From assembly GCA_016218915.1 (NCBI GenBank), contig JACRCQ010000033.1:1-51330 (forward strand): a stretch of DNA of 51,330 nucleotides, read 5' to 3'. Source of the stretch: Deltaproteobacteria bacterium (GTDB taxonomy: Bacteria; Myxococcota_A; Polyangia; Polyangiales; Polyangiaceae). A model generated the notes under the pieces. That model saw nothing but the letters and a program-made list of their open reading frames with translations. It was not told the DNA's origin and ran no database searches. Position 1 is the first letter of the stretch; each line of letters opens with the position of its first letter. Shown one piece after another: positions 34,506 through 43,528 of this stretch. The position numbers and the translations under genes were made by a program.

Positions 34506-34979
34506 GCAGGAGGACGGCCTGGTCGTGGAAGGCGGATGTCTCTAAATCACGTTGTCTTCACCGGGGACTTTTGGAGGAGCGCGATCGACCCTGGGGTGAA
34601 GCGGGCAGGGAAACGCACAGGTCGAGCAAACGCGCACTGGCATGGCCGGCCCGAGGTCGATGCAGCCGCAGCCGCGGACCGACGGGTTCGTCACCCCCGG
34701 TCAAATTCCCCCAAGAAACGAAAGGGTTGCGTCCGGTCACGTGAGGCGGACGAAGGCAGCTACTTGCAGCACGCCGATGTGGGGTCGTCCTCAACGTCGG
34801 ACATTGACTGTCCGCGGACCGGCCAGACGGGGGGCGCAAGCACCTTCGGCTCTCCGCCCGCTGGCATGGACGGAGCCTTCGACGGCAACAGCCCTCAGGA
34901 TGTGTTGAAACATCGAGCGCGCCGGGGCAGGATAGCCAACATCACCGAAGTGATGTGCCCGAAAGGACTCGGTCAGAAC
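34506..34979. other. Non-coding or decayed stretch between IS91 remnant and small ORF
   Basis: Frames are open here on both strands but none has a ribosome site, domain or codon pattern that supports a gene. Short fragments such as PKKRKG look like residues of decayed reading frames. Nothing else is seen in these 474 bases. Confidence 0.4.
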
Positions 34980-35288
34980 ATGAAGAAGGGCAATCAGAGT
35001 CAACAACCACGCATGCAGGCGCTGATCGACAACATCGCACTGATGTCTGCAGCTATCGACGCGTCGGTGGTCGATGGGCGTCTCACGCTTGACGCGCAAC
35101 GCTCGTGGGAAGAGATGGATCCGGCGGGACGGACCGCCGCGCTGGGCGAGCTCCGCGAAGCGGCCAAGGCATTGGAGGAGTTGATGGCCGAGATCGAGCG
35201 GGCACGTGCGCGCGCCGGACACGCGGCCGCCCCCGATGATGGACGCGACGCTGGCCCGGACTGCAACGGTGGCGCCGACAAGCACTGA
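34980..35288 (+). CDS. Small helical hypothetical protein
   Basis: This 102-residue protein is almost all helix (LIDNIALMSAAIDASVVDG, then LGELREAAKALEELMAEIERARARAG), with a charged unstructured end. ATG 34980 is preceded by AAAGGA at 12 bases, rather far. The frame is open upstream to 34536, but that part looks non-coding. It lies in a region of mobile-element debris and could be a leftover of such an element. No domain is recognised. Confidence 0.45.
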   Translation: MKKGNQSQQPRMQALIDNIALMSAAIDASVVDGRLTLDAQRSWEEMDPAGRTAALGELREAAKALEELMAEIERARARAGHAAAPDDGRDAGPDCNGGADKH

Positions 35289-35381
35289 GCACTGCGCGGA
35301 ATGGATGGCCGTTCTGGATCTCGCGAGCCGTGTCGCGCTGCCAGTTCGACTGAACCGAGGGAATACGCATGGCTTTCCTGG

Positions 35382-35603
35382 CCGATCCGTCGTTATGCCG
35401 ACCTTCTCGTGCACCGCGCAGTGGGCAGGTATCTCGACCGGGAGCGTCCATCCGACCCCTTCCCTGCGGAGCTGGAGCAACTGTCTGTGGCGATCGGGCT
35501 GCGGGCTCGACGCGTCGAGAAAGCGGAGCCGGACTGCAAGCGGATCGCTGCAGCGCGGTACATGATGACGCGCATCGGGCAGACGTTCGAAGGCAACATC
35601 ACA
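35382..35603 (+). pseudogene. Fragment of an RNase R-family gene
   Basis: These 222 bases match 23935-24156 of the RNase R-family gene in the same frame and orientation. By hand count there are about 18 differences, of which about 13 do not change the protein. The fragment covers the end of the RNB domain (PIRRYADLLVHRAVGRYL) to the start of the S1-like domain (FEGNIT). It has no start, catalytic aspartates or end, and is joined in frame to unrelated sequence on both sides. It cannot encode a working nuclease. Confidence 0.9.
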
Positions 35604-35639
35604 TTGCCGTTTGCCGAAGATGACGAGCCAGAGTCGTGA

Positions 35640-35906
35640 CCCGGCAAACCTCCGACCGAACTCGTCAATGACCCCGAGGCTCCGGAATCGGACGAGTGGT
35701 GGAAGCGGCCCAAGCTGGACCTCACGCCTCCGTGGTTGCCGAAGTCTTCACCGGGATTTCTCGTCTCTGGAATTCCCTGGTCACCTCAACTACTACTCGG
35801 ACCCAGCTCCCCTCCGGTTTGGCAGCCCCCGCCGCTGAACCAGAACCCGTCATGGCCGTTCTACAACGAAGGAATTCCGATCTTCCAAGGGGGATACAGT
35901 CTTTGA
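35640..35906 (+). pseudogene. Start-less Trp/Pro-rich reading frame
   Basis: After the in-frame stop at 35637-35639 the same frame stays open for 88 codons to TGA 35904-35906. It encodes a Trp/Pro-rich peptide (NDPEAPESDEWWKRP, then PPVWQPPPLNQNPSWPFY) with protein-like composition. It has no start codon near its beginning. It may be the C-terminal end of a secreted or surface protein whose upstream part was replaced by the RNase R fragment. The rest of 35907-36042 holds no gene. Confidence 0.4.
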
Positions 35907-36042
35907 GTTGTCACAACCGAAACTCGCAATGTCGAGAGTAGCTATGAACTTCCAAGAAGCGGATGGGTCGGGCAAGGATAGGTCTTGGATGATACGGGCC
36001 CATCGTCGGGAGCACATTCGGCACATCGGACTTCTGAACGTG

Positions 36043-37089
36043 ATGTCCCAAACGAAGCAAGTCAATCTGCCAACAACGAGAATACTGACAGCGGTTGCGT
36101 GCTTACTTTCCGTTGGTTGTGGAGTCGCTCAGCCCGTTCTGCAGAGCGCAGAGCATTCGCCCACACCCCCGTCGAGGGTATCGTGGCACGATATCGTCGG
36201 CAAGTGCCCAAGAACTCTGCATGCTAGTCCATCATGTGCGGAAATGCAGGCTCGGACTCAAAAAGAATGCTATCTGGACCAGAAGACCGTTGGATGTGCT
36301 GAGAGTATGGCGGAGTACTTGGAAAACGACTGCGAAGTGGGCCGAGGTCCAGGTCGGGCCATGGACTTGCTCCAATGGGCGTGTGAGCACGACTCATTCA
36401 CTTCCTGCGATCGGCTAGCCAATCTGCTCTACAATGCAGGTGACCGCAACTCACGCGATCGAGCGTGGGAGCTTGCTTCGAGGGCATGCGATCATGGCCT
36501 TGCGGATGGTTGCGAAACGCTTGCCGCGATACTGGGTCACAGGGGGCACGGATTGCCTGTCCCGGCGGACCTGGACCGTGCGATGGACTACGCGAAGCGT
36601 GCATGCGACCTAGGCGGAAAACACGGGTGCAAGGGTTACGCGCTCTGTCTTGTTCAGAGGAACCATGCCGATGACAAGGCCCTCGCCCGAAGGGTTCTGG
36701 AAGCACTATGCAACAATGGTTTTCAGCCAGGCTGCGTTACTCTGGGTTCACTGGAAGCCACTAACCAACTGGATTCGCCCAACCCTGGCAGAGCCGAATC
36801 ACTGTGGCGGTCTGCGTGCGCGTGCGGTGAGAGGGATGGCTGCTACAACGTGGCGGACCTTCTCCACGAACGCGCTGAGTACCCGCGAGCGCTCGTCCTG
36901 TACGAACATGCATGCGATCAGGGCCAGTCAGAATCCTGCAGGCAACTCGGTGAGTTGCATGCTACTGGCAAGATCGTTCCACGTGATTTGTCACGTGCGG
37001 AGGGCTACTACGAACGCGGGTGCCGCAACAAGGATCGCCCCTCCTGCAAAGCGTTGCGCGTCGTGAAAGAGGCGCGGCAGAGTCGCTAG
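36043..37089 (+). CDS. Sel1-like repeat, Cys-rich lipoprotein
   Basis: This 348-residue protein has a lipoprotein signal (LTAVACLLSVGC, Cys near 26) and at least six Sel1-type helical repeats with paired cysteines (RACDHGLADGCETLA, RACDLGGKHGCKGYA, HACDQGQSESCRQLG). Such Hcp-like repeats form disulfide-locked right-handed solenoids that bind other proteins. I start at ATG 36043 to give the signal peptide; an upstream open frame to 35908 lacks any support. Base composition is clearly lower in GC than the core (one 60-base line from 36061 is 29/60), so it probably belongs to transferred DNA. Confidence 0.85.
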   Translation: MSQTKQVNLPTTRILTAVACLLSVGCGVAQPVLQSAEHSPTPPSRVSWHDIVGKCPRTLHASPSCAEMQARTQKECYLDQKTVGCAESMAEYLENDCEVGRGPGRAMDLLQWACEHDSFTSCDRLANLLYNAGDRNSRDRAWELASRACDHGLADGCETLAAILGHRGHGLPVPADLDRAMDYAKRACDLGGKHGCKGYALCLVQRNHADDKALARRVLEALCNNGFQPGCVTLGSLEATNQLDSPNPGRAESLWRSACACGERDGCYNVADLLHERAEYPRALVLYEHACDQGQSESCRQLGELHATGKIVPRDLSRAEGYYERGCRNKDRPSCKALRVVKEARQSR

Positions 37090-37314
37090 CCTGGATTTTC
37101 AGTTCGCCAGACGAAACCACTGTCTAGAGGAACCCACGCAGAACGATGCAGAGGGGAGGTCAAGGTTCGACCCTGCGTGAATCAGCCCAGACTTCTCGTC
37201 CGACGAAGCCGGCTGCACCCGGCGGTCCGAACGCGCGAACCTGCCCATGCGCCGCTGCCGTTGCCATCCGAGACGCTGGTGGCGTACACTTGCCAAGCAT
37301 CAGAGGGAAGGACC

Positions 37315-39066
37315 ATGCCCCGTCTTACCCGCCTCGCCCCCCTCGCCCTCCTCTCCGCCCTTCACTGCGGCGGCGAGGCTACCGGCGCACAGCCCGCTGT
37401 GCCGACCGACGCGGCCACCTGCCCAAGCGCCGCTTCACTCTGCGGAAGCGTCTGCGTCGATCTCTCCAAGGATCCAGCCCACTGCGGCGCATGCTCGCAC
37501 GCATGCGAACCGGGCCAGGTGTGCAGCAACGGCACCTGCAGCATGGTCTGCTCTGGAGGCACGACCCGTTGCGGCGACCTGTGCGTCAACACCAAGCTCG
37601 ATCCTTCGCATTGCGGCGCCTGCGACCACGCTTGCAAGACCGGCGAGGTGTGCAGCGCAGGCACGTGCTCTCTCACCTGCTCGGGCGGCACCACGCGCTG
37701 CGGTGACCGGTGCGTGGAGCTCCAGACCGATCCCACGAACTGCGGGAAGTGCTCTTCCACGTGCAAGTCGCCCGAGCAGTGCGTGGCAGGACAGTGTGCG
37801 CTGGTTTGCCCCCCTGGCCAGACCAAGTGCGACGACCAGTGCGTCAATCTGCTCGAAGATAGCCTCCACTGCGGCACCTGCACGACCGCCTGTCCGCAGG
37901 GGCAAGTGTGCGCGGTGGGCAACTGCGCCTTCGAGTGTCCGCTTGGGCTGGTCGCATGCGACGGCGCATGCATCGACCCTTTGGTGAGCCCGAACCACTG
38001 TGGAGCCACTGGCGACTGCGCTGGCCCGAATGCGGGCGAGTCCTGCGGCGCGGGCATGGCCTGCAATGCAGGTGCATGCACGCTCAGCTGTCAACCAGGG
38101 CTCACAGACTGCAGCGGCATGTGCGCGAACCTTCAAACCGACCCTGCAAACTGCGGCCAATGCGCACTCGCTTGCTCCACGGGGCAGGTATGCACCCAGG
38201 GCCTGTGCGAGCTGGTCTGCGTGCCGCCCCTGACCAAGTGCGGCGCAGTGTGCGTGGATCCGCAATCCGATCCGGGCAACTGCGGGGCATGCGGCAACGT
38301 CTGCGACTTCGCGAACGGCAAGGCTGCGTGCTTGTCTGGCGCGTGCGCACTGGTGGGGTGTACCGCAGGCCATGGCGACTGCAACCATGACCAGGTCGAC
38401 GGGTGCGAGAATACGCTCGGGAGCGACTCCCACTGCGGGCAGTGCGATCACGCTTGCGATCCCGCGAGCGCGTTCTGCAGGTCACAGGCGTGCGTTGCGT
38501 GCGCCGGGCCTCCGGCTGCGGTCGATCAACTCCAACTCAGCGCGAATAGCGGCGCCCTGGTGATGGCAGAACAGTACGTCGAGCAGACCTTCACAGTCGG
38601 TACTTCAGGGATCTTGGCTGGAATCGAGGTCCGCCTCTGCAGGGAGTCATACATCTATCTCAACACCGGAATCAGCCTTACGCTCCTGGATGCTGGGACG
38701 CTCGCGCCCTTGGCTTCGGTCATGATTCCCTCATCCGCGGTCTCAATGGGCTGCGCGATTGGGAATCTAGGACCAGGCCCGGTTCCCGGACCGCACTACT
38801 TCGATCTGTCCTACACGTGCTTGCATGTCGCGGCCGGCCAGGAACTGCGGATGCGATTCGACGTAGTCGACCCGGTGACGTCGAAATGCGTGAATTATCA
38901 GTGCGACGTTCCGTCCGCCCCCTATTGCACGGGAGACCTTGATTGTATGAATTTCGGCTTCAGACTATATTACAGAAACAAGAACCCTTATCCGCTCGGA
39001 ATGGTGTACCACAACGGCACACCCAATCCGGACTCGGATATCGCCTTCAAGACCTACATGCGATAG
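37315..39066 (+). CDS. Cys-rich repeat lipoprotein
   Basis: This 583-residue protein starts at ATG 37315 just after GGGAAGGA. Its signal peptide ends in LLSALHC (Cys near 18). Residues 35-430 are about nine repeats of roughly 40 residues built on CGDxCVxxxxDPxHCGAC, then C-x-G-x-VC, a pattern widespread in myxobacterial surface proteins. From about 440 a different, beta-rich domain follows (QTFTVGTSGILAGIEVRLCR, then GPHYFDLSYTCLHV) of unknown function. The repeats should be disulfide-stabilised spacers at the cell surface. A -10-like TACACT lies at 37285-37290. Confidence 0.85.
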   Translation: MPRLTRLAPLALLSALHCGGEATGAQPAVPTDAATCPSAASLCGSVCVDLSKDPAHCGACSHACEPGQVCSNGTCSMVCSGGTTRCGDLCVNTKLDPSHCGACDHACKTGEVCSAGTCSLTCSGGTTRCGDRCVELQTDPTNCGKCSSTCKSPEQCVAGQCALVCPPGQTKCDDQCVNLLEDSLHCGTCTTACPQGQVCAVGNCAFECPLGLVACDGACIDPLVSPNHCGATGDCAGPNAGESCGAGMACNAGACTLSCQPGLTDCSGMCANLQTDPANCGQCALACSTGQVCTQGLCELVCVPPLTKCGAVCVDPQSDPGNCGACGNVCDFANGKAACLSGACALVGCTAGHGDCNHDQVDGCENTLGSDSHCGQCDHACDPASAFCRSQACVACAGPPAAVDQLQLSANSGALVMAEQYVEQTFTVGTSGILAGIEVRLCRESYIYLNTGISLTLLDAGTLAPLASVMIPSSAVSMGCAIGNLGPGPVPGPHYFDLSYTCLHVAAGQELRMRFDVVDPVTSKCVNYQCDVPSAPYCTGDLDCMNFGFRLYYRNKNPYPLGMVYHNGTPNPDSDIAFKTYMR

Positions 39067-39248
39067 CCGCCGCACTCTCGAGCCGAGAACCGTAGACTGC
39101 AATCCTGAAGAACCCGCGCAGCCGGGGCCGTACTCAAGGAATCCCACGGAGTATCCCCCAAGCCCAGCTCGACCCCTGAGCTACTTCCATCCTCCCGACC
39201 TCCCGTCTCCCTGTAAAAATCTCTGCCCTCCCGCTCGCGCCCATGCGG

Positions 39249-39254
39249 TATCCT
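39249..39254 (+). promoter_or_regulatory. -10-like element TATCCT before the FG-GAP MYXO-CTERM gene
   Basis: TATCCT ends seven bases before ATG 39262 and no ribosome site is present, which predicts a leaderless transcript. Confidence 0.4.
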
Positions 39255-39261
39255 GTCCATC

Positions 39262-42200
39262 ATGCGCCGCTCTACCCCCGCTCTTGCCCTCCTGATCCTT
39301 GCCGGCTCCCTCGCCTCGCGCAGCGCGCGAGCCGATTGGCCCATGCCGCGCCATGACCCGCAGCGCACCGGCGCTGCCTCGGCCCAGGCCAACCTCGCCT
39401 CCCCTGCCCCGTTCTGGAGCACCTACCTCGGCGGCGCAGTCGGCTCCACAGGCCTGATCGCCACCGACATCGATGGCGACACCCAGACCGACATCGTCTA
39501 CGTCACCGGCGGCCAGATCGTCGCAAAAACCGCGCTGGACGTCGTGATCTGGAAGACCCCGCCCCTCGGCATCGGCTCCCTGCTCGGCATCGTCGACGTC
39601 GACGTGGACGGCAAGCTCGACGTGGTCGCCTCAGCGCAGGCCAATGTCTACATCTTCAAGGCCCAGGATGGCTCCCTGGAATGGGTCGAGCCAGATGGCG
39701 AGATGGGCGCCATCGGCGGCCTGCGGCTCGCGGATCTCAACGGCGACAGCAAGCTCGATCTGGTCATCGAGGAGTGCGCCTGCTGCGGCGTCAACAGCGG
39801 CCACCCAGGGTTCGTCTACTCGTTCGCCTCCGGCTTCGCAGCCCCTACCCTGCTCTGGCAGCTGCCGAGCGCGGCCTGCGGCGGTGGACGCTCGCTCACG
39901 ACCGTGGACGCGGACGGAAACGGCCCCAAGGAAGTGCTCCTCGGCTCCTTCAACTCGCTCACCCTGCTCAACGGAGCCACCGGCGCTGCGCTGGCCTCCA
40001 CCCCGTCGCTCGGAACTTGGATCGAAGCGAGCGTGTGCCGCCCGGTCAATCTCGATGCAAACCCTGGCGACGAGCTGGTCTGCATCCTCAACTCCAGCGA
40101 TCTGCCGGCCACCAACCAACGCCGCCTGTTCGCGCTTCGCTACACGGCCTCTCCTGCGCAGCTCGCGGTCCTTTGGGACGTCACGCTCGCCCCTGACGCT
40201 GGCGGCGAAGTGTCGTTCCTGGATCCAGTGCAGGACCTTGATGGAGACGGCACCTGGGAGGTCGTGGTCTCGAGCAAGGACTCGAACGGCTGGCGCACGC
40301 GGATCTTCAACGCGCTCACCGGCGTCGAGCTCGCGTCGGCTCCAGGGGAGATCTCTGCCGGCGCTGCGCCGATCGCTCCTGGCAACAAGAAGCTCCTGCT
40401 CACGACCGCAGGCACGAAGCTGTCTGCGTGGGCGTATTCCTCCACGAGCAACCCTCCACTTGCCAAACGCTGGACGCTCTCGGACCGGGCCGCTGTGTCA
40501 GAGCCGGACTGGGTCGCCCTGCGCGACTGCTCCATAGCAAGCCATGCCCTGGCGCTCGACATGAACGCCAATGGCGTGGCTGACCTGCTCACGCTGAAGG
40601 TGTCGGGCGGCGCTGCATTGCAGAGCTATGATGCGTTGAATTCCCCACCCACTCCCTTGTCCGTCTTCACGTTCCCCGTGGACGTCGACCCCCTGGTGGG
40701 TTGGGTGATTCCCCCAACGACGCGCCCGTACCCGCAGCTCGCATTCGCCCGCAACGATGGCTATGTGACCGTGTACGACGACAAGCTCAAAGCCACCAAT
40801 GGCACCTCGGATCGCCCGGGAATCCGCATCGGCGGCTATTATGCAGCAGGAGGATGGCGCGATCTGCAGCGCACGCCGGCCGTTGCCTCGCTCGATGGCG
40901 GCGCCGTGCAATCCATCGTGGTGCGCGACAGCCGCGGCGCCCTGCTCCGTCTGGATGCGCAAGGTGCGAGCAAGATGATCCCGCCCGTGCGCGCGTGGCA
41001 GAAGACACACGCCTTTGCGCCGGTGATCGCAGCAGGGCTGGACGGCGCGAACGCTGGAATCGCGGCCATCGGGATCAAGGAGCCGGTGACCGTGCCTGCG
41101 GACTACGTCCTGTACGCGCTCCACGCCAATGGCAATGTGATCTGGTCTGTCCCGATCGAGCGCACACCCTTCAACGAAATGGTGCCTGGCAAGCTCAATG
41201 GCGACGCGGTTCCTGACTTCGCGATCCAGTGGGGCGATCCGAGCGATACCAAGCTGCGCACGCGCGGGATCTCCGGGGTCGATGGCTCTACGCTCTGGGA
41301 CTCGCCCGCAGTGGAGCCTGGCTCTGGACGGCAGCCCGCGGGAATGGCCATCAAGGACTGGAACGGCGATGGGATCGACGACATCGTGGACCAGGCAGCC
41401 GGGACTCGCGTGCTTTCCGGCGCCACAGGCACCCAGCTGATGGCCGGAGGGCCTGGCGATTCCTACTTCCTGCCGATCCTGTTCGATGCCAACAGCGACA
41501 GCGTCGACGAGGTGATCCTGCAGGGCGGCTACTCGCCGACCCGCATGATCTCCCATGATCTCGCGACCACGCTCTGGGCGAGCTCGGACGATGACCGTCC
41601 CTATCCCTACGGGGCAATCGCCTCCTGTCAGACCGGACCGGTCCTGGCCGAAGGCTCCTGGCAACACCCGGCTCGTTTCAAGCTCACCGGTCTTAGCGGG
41701 GCAGGAGCAGGCGTGTTCACGACGATGGTGCTCGCAGGAGGCGCGCTGTTCGCCGACGAAGCTGCGGCAGCGGCTGCGGGCAAGAGGACCGGGCAGCTGA
41801 CCGCAGCTGCGGTGCATGGGAATCTCAAGGGCACGAACGCGCCCTTTGCCGTGGTGGGCTCGACCGATGGCTGGTTGTACATCGTGGATCCGTGCGCAGG
41901 CACCCTTGATCGCGCCATCGACTTCGGAGCCGCTGTGGGAGAAGCCGTGTTTGGCGACACGGACGGGGACGGCAACGACGAGATCCTGGTGACCGCAGCG
42001 GACGGGTTCCTCTACGACCTGAAGAACGAAGCGGTTCCTGGACCGAGCTTCGTGTACGACACGGATCCGGATCAGGGCATCAACAACGCCGATGTGGACA
42101 CGATCGCAACGGACAACAAGCTGAGCGGAGCGTGGAATGCATCGGCAGGGGCGACGTCGTACGAGGTGGCAGTCCTGCACAACGGCGCATTTGTAACGGC

Positions 42201-42672
42201 TCCAGCGTGGCAGGACGTTGGCAACGTGCAGTCCGTGAGCCTTCCAGGATTGGCCTTGCAGAACAACGAGCAGTACTTCTTCGTCGTACGGGCCAAGAAC
42301 GCAAACGGGTTGTCCCCGGACATGCCGAGCGACGGCGTGGTCGTGCACTTCCCTGGACCGCAAGATGCGGGCGATGACGGCGGAGCAGGCAGCGGAGGGG
42401 CGGCTGGCGCAGCAGGCTCAGGCGATGCCGCGACTGACACCTCGTCAGCCGGGGCAGGCGGAAAGGACGCGCAGGCAGACGGGCCGAGCTCGGACGGCGC
42501 AGGCGGCGCAGGGGCCGCGGCTGGCAGCGCTGGTGCCGCACCCGGGCAAGCGGAGTCCTCGGATTCAGGCGGTTGCGGGTGCAGGACAGCGCCGCAGCGT
42601 TCGTCCTTTGCGTGGATCGCTGCGATCATGGGAGCGCTCGCGGTTGCGGCGCGTCGCCGTCGCGGCCGTTGA
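39262..42672 (+). CDS. FG-GAP repeat protein with fibronectin III-like domain and MYXO-CTERM tail
   Basis: This 1136-residue exported protein has a signal peptide (ALALLILAGSLASRSARA, cleavage near 24). Residues 50-930 contain many FG-GAP repeats with calcium-type loops (DIDGDTQTD, DVDVDGKLD, DLNGDSKLD, DWNGDGIDD, DTDGDGNDE), which fold as beta-propellers. A fibronectin III-like domain follows near 955-1035 (GAWNASAGATSYEVAVL). A Gly/Ala/Asp-rich linker leads to GGCGCR, a hydrophobic helix and RRRRGR, a MYXO-CTERM-type sorting tail. It is probably surface-anchored and involved in adhesion or substrate binding. A lipoprotein gene starts 19 bases after its stop. Confidence 0.88.
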   Translation: MRRSTPALALLILAGSLASRSARADWPMPRHDPQRTGAASAQANLASPAPFWSTYLGGAVGSTGLIATDIDGDTQTDIVYVTGGQIVAKTALDVVIWKTPPLGIGSLLGIVDVDVDGKLDVVASAQANVYIFKAQDGSLEWVEPDGEMGAIGGLRLADLNGDSKLDLVIEECACCGVNSGHPGFVYSFASGFAAPTLLWQLPSAACGGGRSLTTVDADGNGPKEVLLGSFNSLTLLNGATGAALASTPSLGTWIEASVCRPVNLDANPGDELVCILNSSDLPATNQRRLFALRYTASPAQLAVLWDVTLAPDAGGEVSFLDPVQDLDGDGTWEVVVSSKDSNGWRTRIFNALTGVELASAPGEISAGAAPIAPGNKKLLLTTAGTKLSAWAYSSTSNPPLAKRWTLSDRAAVSEPDWVALRDCSIASHALALDMNANGVADLLTLKVSGGAALQSYDALNSPPTPLSVFTFPVDVDPLVGWVIPPTTRPYPQLAFARNDGYVTVYDDKLKATNGTSDRPGIRIGGYYAAGGWRDLQRTPAVASLDGGAVQSIVVRDSRGALLRLDAQGASKMIPPVRAWQKTHAFAPVIAAGLDGANAGIAAIGIKEPVTVPADYVLYALHANGNVIWSVPIERTPFNEMVPGKLNGDAVPDFAIQWGDPSDTKLRTRGISGVDGSTLWDSPAVEPGSGRQPAGMAIKDWNGDGIDDIVDQAAGTRVLSGATGTQLMAGGPGDSYFLPILFDANSDSVDEVILQGGYSPTRMISHDLATTLWASSDDDRPYPYGAIASCQTGPVLAEGSWQHPARFKLTGLSGAGAGVFTTMVLAGGALFADEAAAAAAGKRTGQLTAAAVHGNLKGTNAPFAVVGSTDGWLYIVDPCAGTLDRAIDFGAAVGEAVFGDTDGDGNDEILVTAADGFLYDLKNEAVPGPSFVYDTDPDQGINNADVDTIATDNKLSGAWNASAGATSYEVAVLHNGAFVTAPAWQDVGNVQSVSLPGLALQNNEQYFFVVRAKNANGLSPDMPSDGVVVHFPGPQDAGDDGGAGSGGAAGAAGSGDAATDTSSAGAGGKDAQADGPSSDGAGGAGAAAGSAGAAPGQAESSDSGGCGCRTAPQRSSFAWIAAIMGALAVAARRRRGR

Positions 42673-42691
42673 CCAGGACCGCGTCTCGAAG

Positions 42692-43513
42692 ATGAGGGCA
42701 AGGGCCGCACAAGCTTTGCTGACTGCCGTGACGCTCATGGCGCTAGCCTGCTCTGGGCCGCAGCAGAGCTCCGCCCGGCAGCCAACCCATCAGAGTCAGC
42801 GCGCGTGCGAGCACGCGGTCGCAAGGAGCACTTCTTTCTGGTCGCACCACTTTGCAGAGCTCGGCTCGCGGCCGATGGATGTGGGGGTGCTGGCCACCCT
42901 CGAGACGATCGCGAAGAACAACGAAAGCTATCGCTCGTTGTTCTCTGGCGAATCCCTCTTACGAAACAACGCTGGTGGCTCGTGGGCACGAGTCCTGAAG
43001 AAGTCCTTCGCTACCACGGCCCGATGCAGCGACCTGGAGCCGGACGCCCGGATCGCCTACTGCAGGGCGTTCCACTGCGATCTCCTGAGGTACGGCAGGA
43101 GCGACGTCGACCAGCTTCTGGACGCAAGGGACCATCAAGGGGGCTACGAGGATACGCACGTGGTGATTGGCCTGCTCCTGGTCCGGGACAATGGCTGCTA
43201 TGATCCGGAGGTTCTGGACAAGCACGTCGCTGCAGTGGCTGAGACGCTGCTCGCAGCGCAGCGGAACGACGAAGAGTTCAGCGACCTGTATGCCGAGCGC
43301 GTCGTGTGCCTGTACTGGGCAGGCTTCGGAGGCGCGGTGCGGCCGGAATGGATGGACAGGATTCGACGCAGCCAGAATGCGGATGGCGGCTGGGGCTTGC
43401 GGCCAGGGGAGCCGTCGCATCCGCACACGACGGCGAATGCAGCGCTTGCGTTGACGTACTACCTGGAAGGCAAGCCCGCGCAGGCAACGTTCTACCCGGC
43501 GTTTCCGGAGTAG
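42692..43513 (+). CDS. QW-repeat (alpha/alpha-toroid-like) lipoprotein
   Basis: This 273-residue protein has a lipoprotein signal (ALLTAVTLMALAC, Cys near 20). Its helical body contains RDHQGGYEDTHVV near 150 and SQNADGGWGLRPG near 232. The latter is a QW-type motif of terpene cyclases, prenyltransferases and related (alpha/alpha) barrels. There is no DXDD or DCTAE catalytic motif, so it is unlikely to be a cyclase; a binding role on the cell surface is more likely. ATG 42692 lies 19 bases after the FG-GAP protein stop, so they form a unit. The stop lies in a hairpin shared with the convergent gene. Confidence 0.7.
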   Translation: MRARAAQALLTAVTLMALACSGPQQSSARQPTHQSQRACEHAVARSTSFWSHHFAELGSRPMDVGVLATLETIAKNNESYRSLFSGESLLRNNAGGSWARVLKKSFATTARCSDLEPDARIAYCRAFHCDLLRYGRSDVDQLLDARDHQGGYEDTHVVIGLLLVRDNGCYDPEVLDKHVAAVAETLLAAQRNDEEFSDLYAERVVCLYWAGFGGAVRPEWMDRIRRSQNADGGWGLRPGEPSHPHTTANAALALTYYLEGKPAQATFYPAFPE

Positions 43514-43528
43514 CGCGGCAGCTACTCC
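43507..43528. terminator. Bidirectional terminator hairpin carrying both convergent stop codons
   Basis: GGAGTAGC (43507-43514), a 6-base loop and GCTACTCC (43521-43528) form a perfect 8-bp stem. The plus-strand stop TAG (43511-43513) is in the left arm and the minus-strand stop (CTA, 43522-43524) in the right. TTGTTT follows on the plus strand, giving a weak T-tract. Confidence 0.6.

Noticed and set aside
34536..34979. Upstream extension of the small helical protein
   Set aside because: Composition is irregular, with no ribosome site; only the part from 34980 looks coding.
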